This document shows, piece by piece, positions 1 to 6,133 of a DNA stretch of 11,415 nt. The position numbers and the translations under genes are program-made. The notes beneath the pieces are model-generated. The model saw nothing but the letters and a program-made list of their open reading frames with translations, did no database searches and was not told the origin of the DNA. Source of the stretch: Pseudomonadota bacterium (GTDB lineage: Bacteria; Pseudomonadota; Gammaproteobacteria; Burkholderiales; Methylophilaceae); the NCBI GenBank assembly GCA_029549705.1, contig JAKPIR010000278.1, forward strand, positions 1 to 11,415. The letters are read 5' to 3'. Positions within the stretch are counted from its first letter, which is position 1; each line of letters opens with the position of its first letter.

Positions 1-387
1 CGCGTGACCGATGCCGATGAAGAAGTGCTGATTACGCATACGTGGGATGAGTTGCGCCGTTTTATGTGGAACTACGTGGGCATTGTGCGCACCGACAAGC
101 GTTTGAGCCGCGCGCTGCATCGCATTCACATGTTGCGCGACGAAGTGCATGAATTTTATAGCAATTTTAAAATCAGCAACGATTTAATCGAACTGCGTAA
201 TTTACTGCAAGTGGCTGAATTGATTGTAGAAAGCGCCATTTCACGCAAAGAAAGCCGCGGATTGCATTACAGCAAAGACCACACCAATTTAGAAGCTGAG
301 CCTATTCCCACCGTGCTAGAACCTTCCAACTATTACAGCCTGCTGGACCGCGAACATGGCCACCAAAGACCGCACGTAGATGCGTGA
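1..387 (+). CDS. nadB: L-aspartate oxidase, C-terminal part (5' end outside window)
   Basis: NadB is the FAD-dependent cytoplasmic enzyme that oxidises L-aspartate to iminoaspartate, the first step of de novo NAD synthesis; quinolinate synthase NadA then uses the product. Only the last 128 residues are visible, and the frame is open through base 1, so the gene begins upstream. The visible part is the helical C-terminal domain of the succinate dehydrogenase/fumarate reductase flavoprotein family. It matches what I know of E. coli NadB closely: WDELRRFMWNYVGIVR near visible residues 15-30, then ELRNLLQVAELIV and RKESRGLHY. The RKESRGLHY stretch is typical of this domain in NadB. The FAD-binding and catalytic parts lie off the window. 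The GTG at base 4 is an internal valine codon, not a start. The gene ends at a TGA, 7 bases before a REP-like repeat pair. The next gene is on the same strand, but functional linkage is not evident. Confidence 0.95.
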   Translation, partial: RVTDADEEVLITHTWDELRRFMWNYVGIVRTDKRLSRALHRIHMLRDEVHEFYSNFKISNDLIELRNLLQVAELIVESAISRKESRGLHYSKDHTNLEAEPIPTVLEPSNYYSLLDREHGHQRPHVDA

Positions 388-394
388 TTTTTTT

Positions 395-453
395 GTAGGC
401 ACGACGATTCGTCGCAATGGCACCCTTGTTCCGCGACCGGGCGTCGCTCCTAC
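395..453. repeat. Pair of inverted GTAG-headed REP-like palindromes
   Basis: Two short palindromes, each preceded by GTAG, face each other. The plus-strand unit (395-414) is GTAGG followed by the hairpin CGACGA-T-TCGTCG (402-414). The minus-strand unit (431-453) reads GTAGGAGCGACG and contains the stem GCGAC/GTCGC (433-437 with 443-447). The first 12 bases of the two units match at 10 positions, so the pair is also an imperfect larger inverted repeat. A GTAG tetranucleotide beside a hairpin is the hallmark of REP elements mobilised by RAYT (Y1-type) transposases, and inverted pairs resemble BIMEs. No transposase gene is in the window. The pair lies between the nadB stop and the nuclease start. 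Confidence 0.7.
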
Positions 454-472
454 ATGGGCGTTTTCAATAAAA

Positions 473-964
473 ATGCTTCACCTCGCTTTTAGCATTTTCT
501 GCTTATTATTTGCTACGCTAAGTCGCTCCGAAGAAGCCCGCTACATCGTGACCTATGTGTACGATGGCGACACGGTAAAACTGCATCCTGCCAACACCTT
601 CAGCCAAAAAAATGACTTTAAACTGCGCATTACCGACATTGATGCGCCAGAACGCAATCAGCCTTTTGGGCAAAAATCGCGCCGCGCACTCATTCAACTT
701 TGCCAAGGCCACAATGTGAGGGCCACCACAAAAGTCATCGCCAAAGATCAATATCAACGTGCATTGGGCAAATTACAATGCAATGGCGCAGATGCGAGTT
801 TGCATTTGGTGAGCCTTGGCCTTGCCTGGTATAACAGCAAATACGCAAATGACGTTGCGCTTGAAAGCGCAGAGATAAACGCACGTGCGCAAAAACTAGG
901 GCTTTGGGCCAATGAAAAACCGATTGCGCCTTGGGCTTGGCGGAGATTACATCAGCGCAATTGA
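473..964 (+). CDS. Exported thermonuclease-like (SNase-fold) nuclease
   Basis: Predicted 163-residue Ca-dependent DNA/RNA endonuclease of the staphylococcal nuclease (SNase) family, acting in the periplasm or outside the cell. Residues 1 to about 18 form a signal-peptide-like hydrophobic stretch (MLHLAFSIFCLLFATLS). The mature part is one OB-fold domain. All active-site positions known from S. aureus nuclease can be aligned: GDT at 32-34 gives Asp33 (Asp21), RITDIDAPE at 52-60 gives Arg52, Asp57 and Glu60 (Arg35, Asp40, Glu43), and DQYQR at 92-96 gives Arg96 (Arg87). Cys77 and Cys103 could form a disulfide after export. The frame is open back to an ATG at 380, but that extension would translate the REP pair and bury the signal peptide, so I chose 473. 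No clear Shine-Dalgarno sequence precedes 473. Role could be nucleic-acid scavenging or DNA turnover; the sequence does not decide. Confidence 0.87.
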   Translation: MLHLAFSIFCLLFATLSRSEEARYIVTYVYDGDTVKLHPANTFSQKNDFKLRITDIDAPERNQPFGQKSRRALIQLCQGHNVRATTKVIAKDQYQRALGKLQCNGADASLHLVSLGLAWYNSKYANDVALESAEINARAQKLGLWANEKPIAPWAWRRLHQRN

Positions 965-1015
965 AGTCTACAAAAAGTGTATTTAAAAGCCCTTTTTTAA
1001 CGCCAACCTTTTTTG

Positions 1016-1073
1016 ATGCTCTGGAAGCCTTGTAAATAAAGGCTCGCAGGGCATAAAAATTTTCTCGGGTGTT
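1016..1073 (+). repeat. Degenerate copy of a hairpin repeat with TCTCGGGyGTT tail
   Basis: Arms at 1016-1031 and 1039-1054 pair imperfectly (13 of 16 positions) around the 7-base loop GTAAATA. They are followed by TCTCGGGTGTT at 1063-1073. The same layout occurs at 9505-9568 with a perfect stem, a 7-base AT loop and TCTCGGGCGTT, in the same orientation. Both copies lie between convergent genes; this one is between the nuclease and receptor genes. Arm sequence (GCCTT/AAGGCTC.CAGGGC) and tail are shared, so this is a dispersed intergenic repeat and not two independent terminators. Its family name is unknown to me. Confidence 0.7.
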
Positions 1074-1131
1074 TCAAGGCTAAAATTGAAATGAAAATTG
1101 GTAAGCATTTTTACTTGAAATCTTAATTTAA

Positions 1132-1187
1132 TAAATCAATGGAGTCTGACACCATCGATTTACTTTGACCCCATTTGATTTACTTTC
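1132..1187. repeat. Cluster of three related ~17-base units (two direct, one inverted)
   Basis: The unit TAAATC(A/G)ATGG.GTC appears once on the plus strand at about 1132-1149 (TAAATCAATGGAGTC) and twice on the minus strand, ending in GATTTACTTT at 1157-1166 and at 1177-1186, exactly 20 bases apart. The plus and minus copies face each other, for example AATGGAGTC at 1138-1146 against GACCCCATT at 1167-1175. From memory, AATGGGGTCAGA-type sequences often flank Y1/IS200-like transposases in proteobacteria, so this may be a solo end or relic of such an element. That attribution is inference; the repeat structure itself is visible. Confidence 0.5.
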
Positions 1188-1206
1188 ATAAAAAATTACC
1201 ATCTGA

Positions 1207-1321
1207 CCGTCATTCCCACGTAGGCGGAAATCCAGCCAAACCACATGTCTTGCTTTGTTACTTTTAGCCACCACTCTTAATACGCCATAGTAGCTAGATT
1301 CAGACCTTCGCCAGAATGACG
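1207..1321. repeat. dRS3/MITE-like inverted-repeat element
   Basis: The element is bounded by an exact 8-base inverted repeat, CGTCATTC at 1208-1215 and GAATGACG at 1314-1321. Its left arm contains ATTCCC-N8-GGAAAT (1212-1231), one base from the neisserial dRS3 consensus ATTCCC-N8-GGGAAT. The right arm (1297-1321) is a decayed version of the usual GATTCCCGCCTTCGCGGGAATGACG-type partner, with 20 of 25 positions matching as I recall that sequence. About 65 bases of non-coding sequence separate the arms. Similar CATTCCCGC..GCGGGAATCC repeats are widespread in proteobacterial intergenic regions. The decay suggests an old insertion. It begins 25 bases beyond the stop codon of the receptor gene. 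Confidence 0.65.
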
Positions 1322-1345
1322 ATGATGCAATGGATAACGTAAAGC

Positions 1346-4300
1346 TTACTCCTCCACTTTAGGTATGCCTCGATAACGGTTTAATGTGGGCGGTAAGGGT
1401 TGATCCGCTCTTTGAATCTCACTTGCTTCAGTAGCCGTTGCCGCATCAGAGGAAACTTTGTTTTTACCTGCATCAAACCGCCAGTTCAAGCTAAACCACA
1501 CGCCTCTAGGCGCACTGGGCGATATAAAGTTGGTACTGAGCCAGTCATTCGAGTTATGGTTATAGCGATCTATACCAGTGTTATCACCTAGAATGCTTGG
1601 TGAAAATGGGTTACGCCCTAAACGCCCTGCACTAAAATATTCTTTATCAAATATGTTATTAACTAGCATGGTTGCTGTCCATTCAGGTGTTAACTTATAG
1701 CTTGTTTGTAAATTAAACGTCGCATAGCCTGGCACCGTGCCAGGATTATTGGATGGCTGCCTAGCCTCAGTAACTTCACCAACGCCAGCTTTGAAGAATG
1801 TTCGGTATTGCGTTACGCCTACCCGATGTTGGTTATTTTCATTACCACGCACATAACTTGAAGAATGCGCAACGGCCGTTAACCCTACTTGCCATTTCGG
1901 TGTCAGGTCGTAGCTCACCGTAGCATTAAGGTTATGCAAAGGCACTCCTGGCATACGGTCACCTGGTTTAACGCGAATTGCATTCAATCCATAAAAGGAG
2001 TCAAAAACGAAACTACTGCTGTTATCGTTATTTAACATAGTAAAGCCATCTTGAAAGGTAGCTTCCGTTAGGCCGTAATTCAGGCTAAAGCCAACTCTAT
2101 CTTTTTTACCGCTAAGCCCTGCCTCAATACCTCGGCGGCGGGTTTTGCCAACATTATCAAAAAAGCCTTGGCTGTTGCCTGCCGCGATAAAGTAAATATC
2201 GTCTTTCAAATCGGTTTGGTAGGCGCCTAAGTTCCATTGCACGCTATCTCCAATGGTGCCACGCATGCCGATATCATAAGTAGTAGCTTTAATTTGTTTA
2301 AGGTATGGGTCGCCCGATAACGTAGTCGGTAAGGTACACTGGCGATTTTCAACAATACTTTTTGGCAGCAATGCTGGAACGCTATTCCCATCAGGGTCAG
2401 TCGTTAAATGGCCTGCATCTACAAGCGTATGGTCTAAGGCACAACCTAGTTCGATCACACTAGGCGTCCGCGCCCCTTTTGCCCAATTAGCATAAACATT
2501 CAGATTCTCTTTCGCCTGCCAAGTAGCACCAAATTGTGGGTTAAAGGAGTAATAACTAAACTTCTCAGTTTCCGCCGCATCGAGTGGGGCACTTAGTAAT
2601 GGATTGGCATAGTTTCTGGGTACATTTGTGCAATCGCCATTCGGACAAACGTTAAAATTACTGGGTACACCTAATAAATCACCTATACCAAAATTTGCCG
2701 CACCATACCTTGCGGCAATTTTGTTTTTCGCCTGCGTTTCGTTATAGCGGCCAGAGGCATTAAAGTGCCAAGTTTTGACTGGTGTCCAGGTCTCACTAAA
2801 ATAAATGCTTTTGGTGGTATTGCTGCCACTGAAGTCATTATTGGGCAAGTTAATATCAGCCCCTGTAAATTGTGGATGGGCTAAATCGGGGGCTAAAAAC
2901 GCTCTACGGTTTGCATCTAAAAAGCCTAATTGACTGGTGTTGCTGTAGTCTGCATTTGCAGCATCAATCGAAATGCCGACCATAAATTTATGCTGTTCTA
3001 AATTCCAATTCAATTGCAGGGAGGCGCCATCAACGATTTGATTAATATTATTATCCGTAAACACGGCCGTTGGCGTGCCTTGCACCACGCCAGGCTGTCC
3101 TCCATATGCGCCATCGATTGAAATTGGGTTTCCATCTGCATCAACTTGCGCATATGCGCCAGAACCATTTAACCCTGACACATTGTTATCAGTTTGTGTT
3201 TGGCTACACGCAGCCTGGTTGACTGGCGCAAGTAGCAAAACAAAATTTTTGTAGATTTTATTTACGCCAGGACTAACTTCTTTTTGACTGTAAAAATAAT
3301 CACCAAAACCAGTGCCATCTAGTACTGGAAAGCCTGAAGTAGAATAAGGCACTTGTGTAGAGAAATCTGCAAAGTTAGCACGGTAGCTCGCCTCATCAAA
3401 ATAAGTTGGATCAGGATCTCCCGTATCTGGCGGGGGAAGTGGAGTATTTCTCTTGTAAACCATCGCCGACAGAAAGTTTTTCTGGGTCTCGAAATTGTAT
3501 CGATAACTGGCAACGACCGCGTCTGGCAAGGCCGCATTGAGTGCGTCGGTTGGCAAGTCAGCAGAATTATAGCCATTCAAGATATAGGGATGGTCGTATA
3601 TCTCGACACCCGTAGGCGGCCCTGTCATTTCAATAGGGAGTACATAGTAATCGGGTAAACCATATGCGTTGGTGCTGTTAAATAGGCAGGTATACTCCTC
3701 TGCAAGTTTGCCATTGGCGGGGTCAGCCGCCTTGGGTAAATTACGAGCATATGCAGTATTCCCATAATCCGTAAACACATCCGCACCAATTGCATGGCGT
3801 TTGCTATTACGTCGATACGCCTGCCCTGTAATACTAAAATTATCATTTACCTGAAAGGCGCTCGAGAGTTGGTATTGTTGCAGCTTATTTTTAGTGGTGT
3901 CGGGTGAGCTATACACACTGGTGCGGTTTTGTTCGTACATTTGGCTAGGCAATAAGCCATTGCCGACTAAATCCGTTTGTACCAGTAATGTGCTTAGGTT
4001 GAGGTCGAGCTTTTCGCCACGGTAACTGCCTTTACCAAAAAATTGGTTCACCTTACTAGGTGAATTTTGTCGCCAGCCATCTTCTAAAAAGAAATTACCC
4101 GCACCAAACAAGGCAAACGTACCGTTGTTGATGCCGCCTTCTACTTGTAATTGTTTACGCCCATAAGAGCCTGCGAGAATTTCTGCGTCTACGCCTTCAT
4201 TATTAAAGCCATCTTTAGTCTTTAGGGTAAACGCGCCACCTAAGGTGTTTAAACCAAATATCGGGTTTGAGCCTGGGAATACATCCACGCCTGCAATGGC

Positions 4301-5044
4301 GTTCATGGGTATCATGTCCCAGTTCACCACATCACCGAAGGGTTCATTGACGCGAATGCCATCTAAGAACACGCTTAAGCCTTGCGGTGTACCAATTTGC
4401 GGGCCTGCGGTAAAGCCTCGGTAGGTGACATCCATCATAAACGGATTACCTTGGTAGTCGTTCACATTGACGGATTGCAGTTTTTTATTCATCAAGTCAG
4501 TAAGACTTAATGAATGCGATTCTTTAATCTGTTTCGCACTAATGCTTTGTACGTTGCCAGGGATTTCTTCTTTTGTGAGCCCTAAGCCAGGCAGTGGGCC
4601 AATTTCGTGAAAGCGTTTGGCGCGCACTTGCATTTTGCCGAGTTTGAACTCTTGGTCTTCTACCTTTTGTGGTGCGCGTTGAATGTATATGGTGGTGTCG
4701 TTCAGTTTAGCTTCTAGCCCTGTGTTGCTTAGTAGCGTTTGCAAGGCTTGTTTACGTGTCATGTTGCCATTAAGCGCAGGCGCGTTTTTGCCAGACACTA
4801 AAGCATCGTTAAAGGTAATGTTGAGGCCGATTTTTGCGCTTAGCGCTTTAAGCGCAGCTGATAGTGGTTGCGCTGGCTGGCTTAGGCTTACCTTGCCGCT
4901 TAATATTGCGTCTTCTTGCGGTAGGTTAGTATTTAGCTCTGCTGCATACCCCATGGGGGTGAATACGCCAAGGGTATTAAAGCAGGCCGCCACAGCGGTG
5001 CTAAGCAAGAAGCGTTTACATAGAATGTGTTTGGACTTTTTCAA
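1346..5044 (-). CDS. Large TonB-dependent outer-membrane receptor with STN signalling domain
   Basis: Outer-membrane beta-barrel transporter of the FecA-like transducer class, expected to import a ferric siderophore or other large ligand using TonB energy and to signal to FecR. With a TTG start at 5044 the protein is 1232 residues, well above the usual 750-1000. Features in order: signal peptide about 1-35 (MKKSK, hydrophobic core, AA then E36); STN domain about 50-122; possible TonB box near MQVRAKR (138-144); plug about 160-280 with the conserved run from LSVFLDGIRV to NTLGGAFTLK; then the barrel. The last membrane strand is GVWFSLNWRF, ending at Phe1190. Oddities are an insertion of about 240 residues at 427-667, six cysteines including CPNGDC, two DxDGN motifs, and a 42-residue polar tail after the last strand. 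The frame is open to another TTG at 5098, but GAGGA at 5053-5057 and the MKK signal peptide favour 5044. The gene lies 90 bases after fecR. Substrate cannot be told from sequence alone. Confidence 0.93.
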   Translation of the reverse strand: MKKSKHILCKRFLLSTAVAACFNTLGVFTPMGYAAELNTNLPQEDAILSGKVSLSQPAQPLSAALKALSAKIGLNITFNDALVSGKNAPALNGNMTRKQALQTLLSNTGLEAKLNDTTIYIQRAPQKVEDQEFKLGKMQVRAKRFHEIGPLPGLGLTKEEIPGNVQSISAKQIKESHSLSLTDLMNKKLQSVNVNDYQGNPFMMDVTYRGFTAGPQIGTPQGLSVFLDGIRVNEPFGDVVNWDMIPMNAIAGVDVFPGSNPIFGLNTLGGAFTLKTKDGFNNEGVDAEILAGSYGRKQLQVEGGINNGTFALFGAGNFFLEDGWRQNSPSKVNQFFGKGSYRGEKLDLNLSTLLVQTDLVGNGLLPSQMYEQNRTSVYSSPDTTKNKLQQYQLSSAFQVNDNFSITGQAYRRNSKRHAIGADVFTDYGNTAYARNLPKAADPANGKLAEEYTCLFNSTNAYGLPDYYVLPIEMTGPPTGVEIYDHPYILNGYNSADLPTDALNAALPDAVVASYRYNFETQKNFLSAMVYKRNTPLPPPDTGDPDPTYFDEASYRANFADFSTQVPYSTSGFPVLDGTGFGDYFYSQKEVSPGVNKIYKNFVLLLAPVNQAACSQTQTDNNVSGLNGSGAYAQVDADGNPISIDGAYGGQPGVVQGTPTAVFTDNNINQIVDGASLQLNWNLEQHKFMVGISIDAANADYSNTSQLGFLDANRRAFLAPDLAHPQFTGADINLPNNDFSGSNTTKSIYFSETWTPVKTWHFNASGRYNETQAKNKIAARYGAANFGIGDLLGVPSNFNVCPNGDCTNVPRNYANPLLSAPLDAAETEKFSYYSFNPQFGATWQAKENLNVYANWAKGARTPSVIELGCALDHTLVDAGHLTTDPDGNSVPALLPKSIVENRQCTLPTTLSGDPYLKQIKATTYDIGMRGTIGDSVQWNLGAYQTDLKDDIYFIAAGNSQGFFDNVGKTRRRGIEAGLSGKKDRVGFSLNYGLTEATFQDGFTMLNNDNSSSFVFDSFYGLNAIRVKPGDRMPGVPLHNLNATVSYDLTPKWQVGLTAVAHSSSYVRGNENNQHRVGVTQYRTFFKAGVGEVTEARQPSNNPGTVPGYATFNLQTSYKLTPEWTATMLVNNIFDKEYFSAGRLGRNPFSPSILGDNTGIDRYNHNSNDWLSTNFISPSAPRGVWFSLNWRFDAGKNKVSSDAATATEASEIQRADQPLPPTLNRYRGIPKVEE

Positions 5045-5052
5045 CGGGGTAT

Positions 5053-5057
5053 TCCTC
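5053..5057 (-). promoter_or_regulatory. Ribosome binding site that fixes the receptor's TTG start
   Basis: GAGGA on the minus strand lies 8 bases before TTG at 5044-5042, which opens a MKKSK-type signal peptide. The competing upstream TTG at 5098 has no comparable purine-rich site and would add 18 residues before the signal peptide. Confidence 0.7.
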
Positions 5058-5116
5058 AAAAAACTGACGTAACACTGTATTAATGTTTGAGAAGTCAAAA
5101 CCCTGATGTTGAAAAT

Positions 5117-5142
5117 AAAAATAATTGGAATAAATTATTTTT
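5117..5142. promoter_or_regulatory. Perfect AT-only inverted repeat at the fecR stop codon
   Basis: AAAAATAATT (5117-5126) and AATTATTTTT (5133-5142) are exact inverted repeats around GGAATA. The fecR stop codon lies within the right arm. Being all A/T it would make a weak RNA hairpin, so it could be an attenuator between fecR and the receptor gene, or a protein-binding operator. It is only a poor Fur-box match (about 11 of 19 positions). Function is unproven. Confidence 0.35.
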
Positions 5143-6133
5143 GCGATTGAATAATGGTACTTTCAGTCGTTTCTTTTATTGCGACATTGGCAATTTTTGG
5201 CAATGTGTTGATAAACGTTTCCGTGTCTTTTACCTGAAATACCGCGCTGATGTTGTCTTGTAACTTGCCATGCACAATGACGTTTTTCTGGCGGTATCTA
5301 GAAAGCACTTCGGCAACCTCTAACATGCCTGCCTGATTAAACACGATGGTACCTGTGGCAAATTTAAAGTAATCGGCCGCTTGTGCATTTTTAGGCTGCA
5401 CCGCTTGGCCGTTGGGGATCTCTGCTACCTGACCATTTTGCAGCAGAATTTTACTGCCGTCTGCTTTAGATTCCACTTGTACTTTGCCGTGGTCTACACT
5501 CACACGCACCAACTGGTTAAGTTTATTTACGGCAAAGCGTGTACCTAATACGGTAATTTTGGCGGTATTGGTTTCTACAACAAAGGGGCGGTTAGCGTCT
5601 TTTTCTACGTTAAAAATCGCCTCGCCTTTGAGCAAATCAATATGGCGCTGATGACGATAATAAGTAACTTGTATTTGGCTGCTGGCGTTAAGGGTGATTT
5701 GGCTGCCATCTTCTAAGCTTTGCGTAACGATTTGTGCCGTGTTGCTTTGGCTCGCTAGTTGCACGGTTGGCGCCGTTTGCCATTGTTGATATTGCTGATA
5801 GCCGATTAAACCCGCAAAGGCAAATACCATGCAGGCACTGATTGCGCCCAACGTATTTTTGATTTTTTTTGCGCGTTTGCTTTGATGAATACGCTGATTT
5901 TCTTGCTTTGCTTGTTTTGCATCGGCTAACTTTTTAAGTTGATCAACTGAATCTATGCCAATCCAAGCTTCGCTAATGCTGGCGTATTCTTGCTGATGCT
6001 GCGGACTTTGCATAAGCCAGGCTTCAAATTGAGTACGCTCTTCGGAATCTGGCGCGGCTTCTTGCATGCGAATAAACCATTTTGCTGCAGTTTTGCTAAG
6101 TGCAGAATTACTTGTAAAAATACTGCTACTCAT
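5135..6133 (-). CDS. FecR-like anti-sigma/sigma regulator of the inner membrane
   Basis: 332-residue single-pass inner-membrane protein that passes the receptor signal to the neighbouring ECF sigma factor. Residues about 10-60 form the cytoplasmic FecR N-terminal (DUF4880) domain, with KTAAKWFIRMQ and FEAWL..SPQHQQEY typical of the family. A basic stretch (RAKKIKN) precedes one membrane helix at about 94-112. The periplasmic FecR domain follows at about 125-222 with DGSQITLNASSQI, LLKGEAIFNV and ITVLGTRFAV. Residues about 262-330 form the C-terminal STN-like domain that contacts the receptor's STN domain in this family. Gly197-Thr198 corresponds to the Gly-Thr bond where FoxR-type homologues self-cleave, so autoprocessing is plausible. 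The ATG overlaps the sigma-factor stop as ATGA, implying translational coupling. Confidence 0.93.
   Translation of the reverse strand: MSSSIFTSNSALSKTAAKWFIRMQEAAPDSEERTQFEAWLMQSPQHQQEYASISEAWIGIDSVDQLKKLADAKQAKQENQRIHQSKRAKKIKNTLGAISACMVFAFAGLIGYQQYQQWQTAPTVQLASQSNTAQIVTQSLEDGSQITLNASSQIQVTYYRHQRHIDLLKGEAIFNVEKDANRPFVVETNTAKITVLGTRFAVNKLNQLVRVSVDHGKVQVESKADGSKILLQNGQVAEIPNGQAVQPKNAQAADYFKFATGTIVFNQAGMLEVAEVLSRYRQKNVIVHGKLQDNISAVFQVKDTETFINTLPKIANVAIKETTESTIIQSQK

Noticed and set aside
4..6. GTG at base 4 as the start of a 127-residue protein
   Set aside because: The frame stays open to base 1 and the sequence is the known NadB C-terminal domain; the gene is cut by the window edge.
380..472. 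Upstream in-frame ATG at 380 for the nuclease
   Set aside because: It would translate through the REP pair and bury the signal peptide, and it overlaps the end of nadB.
4683..5072. 129-codon open frame opposite the receptor signal peptide and STN region
   Set aside because: It lies wholly antisense to a well-supported domain, has no family resemblance and no ribosome site; other opposite-strand frames in the receptor were rejected likewise.
5119..5138. Fur box near the receptor gene
   Set aside because: Only about 11 of 19 positions match the GATAATGATAATCATTATC consensus; the all-A/T composition explains most matches.
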